Assembly: GCF_000374865.1 (NCBI RefSeq)
Contig: NZ_KB895452.1
Coordinates: 124,001 to 188,000, forward strand
Length of the DNA stretch: 64,000 nucleotides
Direction of reading: 5' to 3'
DNA from: Arthrobacter sp. 135MFCol5.1
Lineage (GTDB): Bacteria; Actinomycetota; Actinomycetes; Actinomycetales; Micrococcaceae
Shown: piece by piece, positions 8,184-16,436 of the stretch
How positions within the stretch are numbered: position 1 is the first letter of the stretch
How the letters are laid out: each line of letters starts with the position of its first letter
Notes under the pieces: generated by a model
Seen by the model: the letters and a program-made list of their open reading frames with translations, nothing else
Databases searched by the model: none
What the model was told of the DNA's origin: nothing
Program-made: the position numbers and the translations under genes

Positions 8184-8816
8184 ATGTCCCGCGCACTGAT
8201 CATCGTCGATGTCCAGAACGATTTCTGCGAGGGCGGCTCGCTCGCCGTGGACGGTGGTGCGGCCGTGGCCGGCGCCATCAGCGAGTACCTGGACGCCCAC
8301 CACAACGAATTCGACTTCGTGGTGGCCACCCAGGACTGGCACATCGATCCGGGCAGCCATTTCTCCGACCCGCCCGATTTTGTTGACAGCTGGCCCCGGC
8401 ACTGCGTGGCCGGAACCCGTGGCGCCGAACTGCACCCGGACCTGGACACCGAGTACATCGACGCGTACTTCCGGAAGGGCCAGTTCGCGGCCGCGTATTC
8501 AGGGTTCGAGGGCCTGTTGGCTCCCGAGGACGCCGTTCCCACCGGCGAGCGCCAGGCCGGCGCAATGGCCGGGTCCCTGGACGCGTCGGGAGTGGACGAG
8601 GACGCGATCGGGCTCGATGACTGGCTGCAGAGCCATGACGTCGAAGACGTGGTGGTGGTGGGCATCGCCACCGACTACTGCGTGAAGGCCACCTCGCTGG
8701 ACGCGGTCCAGGCGGGCTACGGCGTCACCGTGGTGCGGTCCCTGACGGCAGGGATTGCCGCCGACCTCGAAGACGCCATAGCCGAAATGGAACTGGGCGG
8801 CGTGGATATCGCCTGA
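8184..8816 (+). CDS. pncA: Nicotinamidase
   Basis: This 210-residue enzyme deamidates nicotinamide to nicotinate, the substrate of PncB just upstream. The catalytic triad is visible as D9 (IIVDVQNDF), K98 (FRKGQ) and C166 (ATDYCVKAT). The metal site is D51, H53 and H59 in DWHIDPGSH. A strong ribosome binding site, GAGGAGG, precedes the ATG. By family knowledge, enzymes of this type also activate pyrazinamide. Confidence 0.95.
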   Translation: MSRALIIVDVQNDFCEGGSLAVDGGAAVAGAISEYLDAHHNEFDFVVATQDWHIDPGSHFSDPPDFVDSWPRHCVAGTRGAELHPDLDTEYIDAYFRKGQFAAAYSGFEGLLAPEDAVPTGERQAGAMAGSLDASGVDEDAIGLDDWLQSHDVEDVVVVGIATDYCVKATSLDAVQAGYGVTVVRSLTAGIAADLEDAIAEMELGGVDIA

Positions 8817-8819
8817 GGC

Positions 8820-10598
8820 CTATTTACGGCCGATGAACCAGTCCTGGAGCTTCCGGAGCCTGGACTGCAGCTGTTCCTCGTTGGCCTGTGCCACCGGGGG
8901 GCCGCCGCACACGGTGCGCAGCTTGGTATGGACCACGCCGTGCGGGGTGCCCGTCCGGGCGGCCCACGCCGCCACGTTCTTGGCCAGCTCGTTGCGCAGG
9001 TCCATCAGCATCCGGTGGTCAGGGACGGCGGGAACCTGGCTTTCGACGGTTGGGGCCTTCCGGTTCTTCCGGTTCAGTTGTTCGTGCTGGCGCTGGCGCA
9101 GGAGCGTCCCCACCTGCTCTGCGTCCAGCAGGCCCGGAATTCCCAGGAAGTCCATTTCGTCGTCGGACCCTACCTCGCCGCCGGTGCCGAACTCGCCGCC
9201 GTCAAAGAGGACCCGGTCGAAGGAGGCCTGCGAGTCGAGTGCCTCGAACTTGCCCTTGGTGAGGCTGTCGGAGGCCTTTTCTTCCCGGTTGGCCTCTTCC
9301 ATCAGCGAGTCTTCGGGGTTGAAGAGTCCGTCGCCGTCCTCTTTTTCCGGCCGGTCCAGCGCGTGGTCGCGCTCCATTTCCATGGAGTTGGCCAGCGCCA
9401 TCAGCTGCGGCACGGACGGCAGGAAGACCGACGCCGTTTCGCCCCTCTTGCGGGCACGCACGAAACGTCCCACGGCCTGGGCGAAGAACAACGGTGTGGA
9501 GGTGGACGTTGCGTAGACGCCCACGGAGAGCCGGGGCACGTCCACGCCTTCGGACACCATGCGGACCGCAACCATCCAGCGCTTCTCGCCGGCAGAGAAT
9601 TCCTCGATCTTGCTGGAGGCCTTGGCATCGTCCGACAGGATGACGGTGGGCGATTCACCGGTGATCCTCTTCAGCTGCCCGGCGTAGGCACGCGCATCTT
9701 CATGGTCCGTGGCGATGACCAGGCCGCCGGCGTCCGGTACGGTGCGCCGGACTTCGCTGAGCCGCTTGTCCGCGCCGGCCAGGACAGCGGGGATCCACTC
9801 CCCCGCCGGATTCAGCGCGGTTCGCCAGGCGTGGCTGGTGATGTCCTTGGTGACGGCCGCCTCACCGAGCGAGGCGGCCATCTCTTCGCCCGCGCTGGTG
9901 CGCCAGCGCATCTGGCCGGAGTAAGCCATGAACATCACCGGCCGGACCACGTGGTCGCGCAGGGCGTTGCCGTAACCGTAGGTGTAGTCCGCCTTGGAGC
10001 GGCGGATGCCTTCCCGGTCCTCCGCATACTCCACGAACGGGATGGGCGAGGTGTCCGAACGGAAGGGGGTTCCGGTCAGGGACAGCCGCCGCACCGCCGG
10101 ATCGAAGGCCTCGCGGAGGCCATCGCCCCAGGACAGGGCTTCGCCGCCGTGGTGGATCTCGTCGAGGATCACCAGCGTCCGGGCGGCCTCGGTCTTGGCG
10201 CGGTGCAGCAAGGGCTTGCTGGCCACCTGCGCATACGTAACCGCAACACCGATGAATCCGCGGCCGTGCTGGCCGTCGGAGTTCTTGAAGTTGGGATCGA
10301 TGGCGATGCCCACCTTGGCGGCGGCGTCAGCCCACTGCCGCTTCAGGTGGTCGGTGGGCGCCACGATGGTCACCCGGTTCACGGCACCGGAATCGATCAG
10401 CGTCGAGGCAATCCGGAGCGCGAAGGTGGTCTTACCGGCGCCGGGGGTTGCCACCGCAAGGAAGTCGCGGGGACTTTTCGCCAGGTAGAGGTCGAGTGCT
10501 TCCTGCTGCCAGGCACGGAGTTTGGGCGCGGTTCCCCAGGCTGCACGTTCCGGATAAGCCGGAGGCAGGGTGGGGCCGCCAAAGAGCGTCTCCGTCAC
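8820..10598 (-). CDS. Superfamily 2 DEAD/DEAH-type helicase
   Basis: This 592-residue ATP-dependent helicase has motif I TPGAGKT at residues 51-57, motif II DEIH in VILDEIHHGG, motif III SLTGTPFRSD, and C-terminal helicase motifs VRMVSEGVDVPRL and QAVGRFVRARK. The last 150 residues are charged and specific to this actinobacterial group. Overall it looks like the RadD/UvrB-like branch of DNA helicases, but the substrate is not clear. The GTG start overlaps the stop of the DUF3039 gene by one base (TAGTG), which indicates coupling. It is convergent with pncA, 3 nt away. Confidence 0.88.
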   Translation of the reverse strand: MTETLFGGPTLPPAYPERAAWGTAPKLRAWQQEALDLYLAKSPRDFLAVATPGAGKTTFALRIASTLIDSGAVNRVTIVAPTDHLKRQWADAAAKVGIAIDPNFKNSDGQHGRGFIGVAVTYAQVASKPLLHRAKTEAARTLVILDEIHHGGEALSWGDGLREAFDPAVRRLSLTGTPFRSDTSPIPFVEYAEDREGIRRSKADYTYGYGNALRDHVVRPVMFMAYSGQMRWRTSAGEEMAASLGEAAVTKDITSHAWRTALNPAGEWIPAVLAGADKRLSEVRRTVPDAGGLVIATDHEDARAYAGQLKRITGESPTVILSDDAKASSKIEEFSAGEKRWMVAVRMVSEGVDVPRLSVGVYATSTSTPLFFAQAVGRFVRARKRGETASVFLPSVPQLMALANSMEMERDHALDRPEKEDGDGLFNPEDSLMEEANREEKASDSLTKGKFEALDSQASFDRVLFDGGEFGTGGEVGSDDEMDFLGIPGLLDAEQVGTLLRQRQHEQLNRKNRKAPTVESQVPAVPDHRMLMDLRNELAKNVAAWAARTGTPHGVVHTKLRTVCGGPPVAQANEEQLQSRLRKLQDWFIGRK

Positions 10599-10927
10599 TA
10601 CTTATTGTTGCCCGAGTCGCCCGGACCCTTCCCGCCGTCGTTGCCCGGCCGGAGGCCCTCATAGACTTCCTTGCACTCGGGGCACACCGGGAATTTCTGC
10701 GGGTCCCGGCCCGGCGTCCAGACTTTGCCGCACAGCGCGATGACGGGCTCGCCCGTCAAAGCCGACTCCATGATCTTTTCCTTGCGCACATAGTGGGCAA
10801 AGCGCTCCCGGTCGCCCGGTTCCACCTCTTGGCGCAGCTCCTCGCGCTCGATGGTGGCCGTGGACGTTCCAGCCCCGGAAAGCTCGCGCATCGGGTCGTT
10901 TTCGAGAGGGTCCGTCATGCTAGTCAT
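10598..10927 (-). CDS. DUF3039 family protein
   Basis: This 109-residue protein has the DUF3039 core: DRERFAHYVRKEKIMESALT, VIALCGKVWTPGRDP and FPVCPECKEVYEGL. The histidine and three cysteines (HY, ALCGK, CPEC) look like a zinc site. The family is restricted to actinobacteria and its function is unknown. The start is taken as the ATG at 10927, 7 nt after a TAAGAT element; an ATG at 10936 lies within that element, and a longer frame extends to 11041 without family similarity. It is the first gene of an operon with the SF2 helicase. Confidence 0.82.
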   Translation of the reverse strand: MTSMTDPLENDPMRELSGAGTSTATIEREELRQEVEPGDRERFAHYVRKEKIMESALTGEPVIALCGKVWTPGRDPQKFPVCPECKEVYEGLRPGNDGGKGPGDSGNNK

Positions 10928-10934
10928 GGCATCC

Positions 10935-10940
10935 ATCTTA
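10935..10940 (-). promoter_or_regulatory. Leaderless -10 element for DUF3039-helicase operon
   Basis: TAAGAT on the reverse strand ends 7 nt before the ATG at 10927. Confidence 0.45.
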
Positions 10941-11044
10941 GCCTTTCCGGTGGCCGGGCGTTCGACGGCGGCACGCCCGCGCCGGGGTGCGGCAGGGGCC
11001 GCCGTCGTCGCGTTCAGGGACGCACGCGACGGCCGGTACATCGC

Positions 11045-11824
11045 CTACAAGCCTTGCCAGCCGGGCTTGTTCTCATGTGTGTGGCGATAGAAATCCGCGA
11101 GTTTCAGGGCGGATGCCGCGGCCTCGTCCAGCAGGACCGTGGCATGGGGGTGGAACTGCAGGATCGAGGCCGGGCAGATGGCCGCCACCGGGCCTTCCAC
11201 GAAGTCGCGGACGGCTTTGGCCTTTTGCGCGCCGGTGGCGAGGAGGATCACATGCCGTGCTGCCATGATGGTGCCCAGGCCCTGGGTGAGTACGTGGTGC
11301 GGGACCTCGGCGAGGCTGTTGAAGAACCTGGCGTTGTCCCGGCGTGTCTGTTCGATCAGGCTTTTGATCCTGGTCCGTGAGGCAAAGGACGAGCCCGGTT
11401 CGTTGAAACCGATGTGGCCGTCGGTGCCCACGCCCAGCAGCTGCAGGTCCACACCACCGGCCGCGGCGATGGCTCGCTCATACGCGGCGCAGGCTGCCGG
11501 GATATCCTCGGCGGTTCCGTCCGGTCCGTGGACGTTCTCCGGCGCGATGTTCACCCGGTTGGTGAATTCCCGGCGGATCACCTCCCGGTAGGACTCAGCG
11601 TGGCCGGCGGGCAGGCCCACGTATTCGTCCAGCGCGAACCCGGAGGTCCTGCTGAAGTCCAGGCCCTGCTGGTGCCGGGCAGCGAGTTCGTCATAGACCG
11701 GCAGCGGTGAGGACCCGGTGGCAAGGCCAAGCACCGCATCGGGTTTGCGCCGGACCAGTTTCTCGATGGCATCGGCCGCGAGCCTTCCGGCTTGCCTGCC
11801 GCTGCCGAGGATGACGACTTCCAT
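11045..11824 (-). CDS. nagB: Glucosamine-6-phosphate deaminase
   Basis: This 259-residue enzyme converts glucosamine-6-phosphate to fructose-6-phosphate and ammonia in amino-sugar use. Motifs are MEVVILGSGRQAG at the start, GLATGSSPLPVY, FALDEYVGL with the catalytic aspartate, and GVGTDGHIGFNEPG with the ring-opening histidine. The ATG at 11824 has a GGAGGG ribosome binding site; the frame extends further upstream without similarity. It lies 19 nt downstream of an ABC permease gene, possibly on the same transcript, though no functional link is evident. Confidence 0.94.
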   Translation of the reverse strand: MEVVILGSGRQAGRLAADAIEKLVRRKPDAVLGLATGSSPLPVYDELAARHQQGLDFSRTSGFALDEYVGLPAGHAESYREVIRREFTNRVNIAPENVHGPDGTAEDIPAACAAYERAIAAAGGVDLQLLGVGTDGHIGFNEPGSSFASRTRIKSLIEQTRRDNARFFNSLAEVPHHVLTQGLGTIMAARHVILLATGAQKAKAVRDFVEGPVAAICPASILQFHPHATVLLDEAAASALKLADFYRHTHENKPGWQGL

Positions 11825-11843
11825 GCTCTTCCCTCCGGGGTTG

Positions 11844-13415
11844 TCAGCGGTTGACGGAAACCTGCGCCAGGAGTTCCGGGCCCCTGGCGTCAAGCCATTT
11901 GCCGCCCAGGCGGACACCGGCCGCGAAAAGGACCAGGCCCAGGAGGAGGCCGACGGCCAGGTTGATCCACCCGAACAAAGCGCTGCCCGTCACGGCCTGT
12001 GCCACCAGCAGGGCTGCCTCGGGGAGTACCAGGACCAGCAGGACCAGCATCCCCACAAACTGCACGGCGAGGGTCTGGCCGACGTTCCCGGGCGGCTTCT
12101 TGAACGGGCTGTCGCCGGGCCGCGGAACCGTGACTGTGTACCGGGCAGACACCACCGAAGACAAGCCAAGGCCGCTGAACAGGATCCCCAAACTAAGCCC
12201 CAGCTGGCCGGGCAACGCAGCCCAGTCGCGGGTCAGCGCCGCAGCCCCCACCGCGAACACCAGGACCACCGGCAGGGCGAAGGCAAGGCACGCGAGGGAC
12301 CGGCCCAGCCGGTCCGCCACACCGCGGACCCCGGTGGCCACGTGCAGGGCGAACGCGGTGTTGTCGTAGGACACGTCGGCGGAGATGGACCAGGCAAGGA
12401 TGAACGCCGAGACCGGGGCAAGGAAGGCCACGCCCCCGTAGTGGCCTGTCTGCGCACCCTGGAACAGCATGATCACGGGAAGCAGAGGGATCACCACGAG
12501 CGAACCGGAATACCGCGGGTCCCGGAGCCAGTAGGTCAGTGACCTCGCCATCACGGCGCCTGCCGGGGTGGGCGGAAGGACCCCGAGCAGCCCAAGGCGG
12601 CCGCCTTTCCGTTTGCCGGCACCGGTGTACGGCGGCGTGACGAGGGCCCTTTCCAGCAGCAGCTTCCAGCACCAGGCCAGGCCGGCCAGGACCGCCACCG
12701 ACACCAGCAGTTTCACGGCAGCCGCAGCCGGCCGGCCGGCAGCGACGTCACCGCCGAGCGCCCACGGCGCGCCCAGCGGGGTCCAGGACAGGGTCCCGGC
12801 GACATCCGGCAGGAAACCCGTGGAGGCCGACACCCCGCGGCCGACGGCCGCCACGATGGGACCGAGCAGCACCAGGGGAACCATGAAGGCGATGATGCTG
12901 ATGTCCTTGAACCGCCTGGACGCGGCGAGGCCCGCCGTGGCGGTGGTGACAACCTTTGCCAGCACGACGCACGTCATGACTCCCAGGCACGCGCCCACGA
13001 GGGCCGCGAGCGCGGGCAGGACACCGCGGGACCAGGTGGCTACCGTGGCCAGGGCGACCAGGGTGGTGGCAAGGCCCGGAATACCGATCAAGCCACCAAG
13101 GGCAAGGCCTGCCAGTAGCTGCCTCATGGGAATGGCGAAGGTCGTGAAGCGTGCCGGATCCAAGGTCATGTCCGTGGCGGAGGCCACCACCGGGATGACG
13201 CCCCAGCCGAGCACGGCGGCAGAACCGCCCAGCACCACGGCCGTGTGGGCGGTTCCGGTGCCGGCGTTCCGCAGCAGGACCAGGGCGATGACGAGCATGG
13301 CCACCAGGCCCAGCGCATAGAGCCCGGCGATGGCCATACCCACCAGCTGCCAGGGGCTGCGGCGCAGTCCGTTTCGCAGCAGCGTGAGCTTGAGCCTCAG
13401 AAGGTGCGCAACCAT
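11844..13415 (-). CDS. ABC transporter membrane protein (exporter-type permease)
   Basis: This 523-residue protein has about 12 hydrophobic segments and no recognisable catalytic motif. It begins MVAHLLRLKLTLLRNGLRRS. It overlaps the upstream ATP-binding gene by 19 nt and is therefore its membrane partner. Its size and the single-ATPase arrangement resemble ABC-2-type exporters, but the substrate cannot be inferred from sequence. Confidence 0.8.
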   Translation of the reverse strand: MVAHLLRLKLTLLRNGLRRSPWQLVGMAIAGLYALGLVAMLVIALVLLRNAGTGTAHTAVVLGGSAAVLGWGVIPVVASATDMTLDPARFTTFAIPMRQLLAGLALGGLIGIPGLATTLVALATVATWSRGVLPALAALVGACLGVMTCVVLAKVVTTATAGLAASRRFKDISIIAFMVPLVLLGPIVAAVGRGVSASTGFLPDVAGTLSWTPLGAPWALGGDVAAGRPAAAAVKLLVSVAVLAGLAWCWKLLLERALVTPPYTGAGKRKGGRLGLLGVLPPTPAGAVMARSLTYWLRDPRYSGSLVVIPLLPVIMLFQGAQTGHYGGVAFLAPVSAFILAWSISADVSYDNTAFALHVATGVRGVADRLGRSLACLAFALPVVLVFAVGAAALTRDWAALPGQLGLSLGILFSGLGLSSVVSARYTVTVPRPGDSPFKKPPGNVGQTLAVQFVGMLVLLVLVLPEAALLVAQAVTGSALFGWINLAVGLLLGLVLFAAGVRLGGKWLDARGPELLAQVSVNR

Positions 13416-14191
13416 TCGAGCCCTTCCGTGTGGCTGTGGCCGCCCACGAGCTGCACGAACCGGTCCTCCAGGGAAGCACCGGCCCGGACCTCGTCAACCG
13501 TCCCCGCGGCCAGGACCCGGCCGCGGGCCACGACGGCCACGTGGTCGCACATGCGCTGCACCAGGTCCATCACATGGCTGGACACGATGACGGTGCCCCC
13601 GGAAGCGACGTACCGGTCCAGGATGGAGCGGATGTTAGCGGCGGAGACCGGGTCCACTGCTTCGAATGGTTCGTCCAGGACCAGGAGCCGCGGGGCATGG
13701 ATCATGGCGGAGGCAAGGGCGATCTTCTTGGTCATGCCGGCGGAATAGTCCACCACCAACGTCCCGGCGTCCTGGGCCAGGTCCATTGCCGCGAGGAGAT
13801 CCGCCACCCGGGCCGCCACCACGGCCTTGTCCATGCCGCGCAGCAACCCGGCGTAGGTAATGAGTTGTTCGCCGGTGAGCCGGTCGAAAAGGCGGACACC
13901 GTCGGGCAGGATTCCCATCAAGCGCTTTGCCTCCAGCGGATGCTGCCAGACATCCACCCCATGGACCACGACGGTGCCAAAGTCAGGGCGCAACAGCCCC
14001 GTGGCCATGGACAAGGTTGTGGTTTTGCCCGCACCGTTGGGACCCACGATGCCAAAGAATGAGCCGGCCGGAACCTCCAGGCTGATGCCGTCCACCGCGA
14101 TCTTTCCGCCGAACCTCTTGGCCAGCCCGCGGATGGACAGGGCCGGGATGGGCCCGGAATTCGACGCCTGGTCAGGGAGCGGAGCAGTCAT
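13397..14191 (-). CDS. ABC transporter ATP-binding protein
   Basis: This 264-residue ATPase has Walker A GPNGAGKT at residues 50-57, a degenerate signature DYSAGMTKK, Walker B RLLVLDEPFEAVD and the switch histidine in VIVSSHVMDLV. The closest pattern is the CcmA/ABC-2 exporter group. It drives the adjacent 523-residue permease, with which it overlaps by 19 nt. The ATG at 14191 follows a TAGGCT element by 6 nt, so the operon is probably leaderless. Confidence 0.92.
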   Translation of the reverse strand: MTAPLPDQASNSGPIPALSIRGLAKRFGGKIAVDGISLEVPAGSFFGIVGPNGAGKTTTLSMATGLLRPDFGTVVVHGVDVWQHPLEAKRLMGILPDGVRLFDRLTGEQLITYAGLLRGMDKAVVAARVADLLAAMDLAQDAGTLVVDYSAGMTKKIALASAMIHAPRLLVLDEPFEAVDPVSAANIRSILDRYVASGGTVIVSSHVMDLVQRMCDHVAVVARGRVLAAGTVDEVRAGASLEDRFVQLVGGHSHTEGLEWLRTF

Positions 14192-14197
14192 GGTGCC

Positions 14198-14203
14198 AGC
14201 CTA
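14198..14203 (-). promoter_or_regulatory. Leaderless -10 element for ABC exporter operon
   Basis: TAGGCT on the reverse strand ends 6 nt before the ATG at 14191. Confidence 0.55.
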
Positions 14204-14243
14204 GCCCGCGGAAGCGCGCTGTGCGGGGTGGGAGACTATCGTC

Positions 14244-16121
14244 ATGGACATTGCGCTGGGCCTGCTGGTCATCGTTGCTGTGGTGTGCGCCGCCAGCGCC
14301 ATCGGCCGCAGATTCAATATCCCCGTGCCGCTGCTGCTGGTCCTGGCCGGCGTGGCGGGCTCGTTCCTGCCTTTCATTCCCCCCGTTGAGCTGAATCCCG
14401 AACTGGTGCTGGTGGGCCTGCTGCCTCCACTGCTGTATGCGGCGGCGTTCCGGACATCACTGTTCGACTTCACATCGAACCGCCGGTCCATTGGCCTCCT
14501 GTCCGTCGGGTATGTCATCTTCGGCACCCTGGCCGTCGGGCTGGTGGTGTGGTTGCTGTTCCCGGAGATCCCGATGGCCGCCGCCATTGCGCTGGGCGCG
14601 GTGGTGGCACCCCCGGACGCGGTGGCCGCCACCGCCATCGCCCGGAAGGTGGGCATGCCCCGGCGGATCGTCAACATCCTCGAAGGCGAATCGCTGCTCA
14701 ACGACGCCACCGCGCTGGTCTGCCTCCGGGCCGCCGTCGCGGCCATCGCCGGCTCCGTCTCAGCCCTGGACGTGGCCGGAGGGTTCGTGCTGGCCGCCGG
14801 CGGCGGGCTGGTGGTGGGCCTCGCCGCCGCGTACGTCCTCACCGAAATCCGGAAACGGATCAGCAACGTCGCCATCAACACCTCGGCGTCGCTGATGGCT
14901 CCGTTTGTTGCGTTCCTCCCCGCCGAAGCCATCCACGCATCAGGGGTGCTCGCCGTCGTCGTCACCGGCCTGGTCATGGGCACCAAAGCACCCTCGATGC
15001 CCAACGGTGCAGCCCGGCAAAGTGCCCGGAGCAACTGGGACACCGTGCAGTTCCTCCTGGAGAACGCGGTGTTCCTGCTGATCGGGTTGCAGGTCCGGAC
15101 CATTATCGACAGCGTCCAGGACGACTCCCTGGGCGCCGGCCGCGTGTGGCTCGGCTGCGCCGTGATCCTGCTGGCCGTCCTGGTGCTGCGCCCGGTCTGG
15201 GTCTTCCCCGCTACCTACCTGCCGCGCCTGATCCCCTCTGTACGGCGGGCGGACCCAGCGCCGCCCTGGCAATTTCCGGCCATCGTGTCCTGGGCGGGCA
15301 TGCGCGGTGTGGTCACGCTGGCCGCCGTCCTGACGCTGCCCGATGACCTGGAGCACCGCAACGTGCTGGTCCTGGCCGCCATGGTGGTAGTGGCCGGCAC
15401 CCTGGTGCTGCAGGGATTCACGCTGCCTGCCTTGGTCCGGGCCCTGGGCCTGCCCGGACCGGACAGGCGTGAGGATGCCTTGAACCAGGCCTCACTGATG
15501 CAGCTAGCCACCGCCGCGGGAATGGAACGCCTGGACCAGCTGCGGCGCGAGAGCGATCCCCCGGAGGTCATGGACATGTTGCGGCGCCGGACGCAGGAGC
15601 GGGGCCTGGCCGCCTGGGAACGCCTGGGCCGGCCGGGGGCGGAGTCCACCACGCCCAGCCAGCGCTACGCCCAGCTGCGGATGGCCATGCTGGAAGCCGA
15701 ACGGGACAAGGTCCTGGAACTGCGCCGCGGCGGGGACTTCGCCCACGAAGTCCTCAGCGAGGTCCTCGAGCGGCTGGACATCGAAGAGTCCATGCTGGAC
15801 GCGTCCCTCAACGAGCTCGATTCCGCCACTGACGCCGGCGGCGGCGAGGGATTGGCCCAACCCGGGGGCGTTTGCGACCACCTGACGGCGGCCATGCTGT
15901 CCCCGGTCCCCGACAACCCTGCCTGTGCGGGTTGTGAACGGGAGGGGACCACACCGGTGCATCTGCGCATGTGCCTGGCATGCGGCCAGGTGGGCTGCTG
16001 CGACTCGTCCGCCGGACGGCACGCCAGCCGCCACTTCAAGGAAACCGGGCACCCCGTCATGCGGAGCATCGAACCCGGCGAACAGTGGCGCTGGTGCTAT
16101 GTGGATGACCTGCTGGGCTGA
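14244..16121 (+). CDS. Na+/H+ antiporter (CPA1/NhaP type) fused to a UBP-type zinc finger
   Basis: This 625-residue protein has two parts. Residues 1 to about 400 form a 12-helix cation/proton antiporter with the CPA1 core motifs ALGAVVAPPDAVAATAIA (ion-binding aspartates) and EGESLLNDATALV. A cytoplasmic linker rich in charged residues follows. Residues 543-625 form a ubiquitin-hydrolase-type zinc finger with CDHL, CAGC, RMCLACGQVGCCDSS, HASRHF, GHPV and WRWCYVDD, so all expected Cys and His ligands are present. The antiporter should exchange Na+ or K+ for protons. The finger's role in bacteria is unknown; in eukaryotes it binds a free ubiquitin C-terminus. The start is the first ATG. Confidence 0.9.
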   Translation: MDIALGLLVIVAVVCAASAIGRRFNIPVPLLLVLAGVAGSFLPFIPPVELNPELVLVGLLPPLLYAAAFRTSLFDFTSNRRSIGLLSVGYVIFGTLAVGLVVWLLFPEIPMAAAIALGAVVAPPDAVAATAIARKVGMPRRIVNILEGESLLNDATALVCLRAAVAAIAGSVSALDVAGGFVLAAGGGLVVGLAAAYVLTEIRKRISNVAINTSASLMAPFVAFLPAEAIHASGVLAVVVTGLVMGTKAPSMPNGAARQSARSNWDTVQFLLENAVFLLIGLQVRTIIDSVQDDSLGAGRVWLGCAVILLAVLVLRPVWVFPATYLPRLIPSVRRADPAPPWQFPAIVSWAGMRGVVTLAAVLTLPDDLEHRNVLVLAAMVVVAGTLVLQGFTLPALVRALGLPGPDRREDALNQASLMQLATAAGMERLDQLRRESDPPEVMDMLRRRTQERGLAAWERLGRPGAESTTPSQRYAQLRMAMLEAERDKVLELRRGGDFAHEVLSEVLERLDIEESMLDASLNELDSATDAGGGEGLAQPGGVCDHLTAAMLSPVPDNPACAGCEREGTTPVHLRMCLACGQVGCCDSSAGRHASRHFKETGHPVMRSIEPGEQWRWCYVDDLLG

Positions 16122-16142
16122 CCCCGTACCGGTGCGTTGCGC

Positions 16143-16421
16143 TTACCGGGCCCTGCGGATGCGGATAGGGCCCTTGGCTGACGCCGGATCCACGACGGCA
16201 CCGCCTTGGGTGACCTCCACCTCTCCCGCTTCCACCAGCCGGCGCGCGGCCTGGCGCGCGGCCTCCATCAGTCCCCGCCAGTCGGCCCCGCCCACCGCGC
16301 GGGCGGCGTCGGACGGGCAGATGCTGGACGTCGCGGCGCGTGACGCCAGCAGCTCAAGGATGCCGGCTTCAAGCGCGCGGTCAGCGGAAGACAGGCTGTG
16401 GTCCGGCTGCCGGTTGTCCAT
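16143..16421 (-). CDS. DUF3253 family protein
   Basis: This 92-residue protein matches DUF3253, with a winged-helix-like pattern: an ILELLASR start helix, SICPSDAARAVGG, WRGLMEAARQAARRLVEAGEVEVTQGG and a C-terminal GPIRIRR strand. It may bind nucleic acid, which is inferred from the fold pattern only. It lies 15 nt downstream of the flavin reductase gene and is convergent with the antiporter gene. Confidence 0.8.
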   Translation of the reverse strand: MDNRQPDHSLSSADRALEAGILELLASRAATSSICPSDAARAVGGADWRGLMEAARQAARRLVEAGEVEVTQGGAVVDPASAKGPIRIRRAR

Positions 16422-16436
16422 GGGCTCAGGCGGCCG

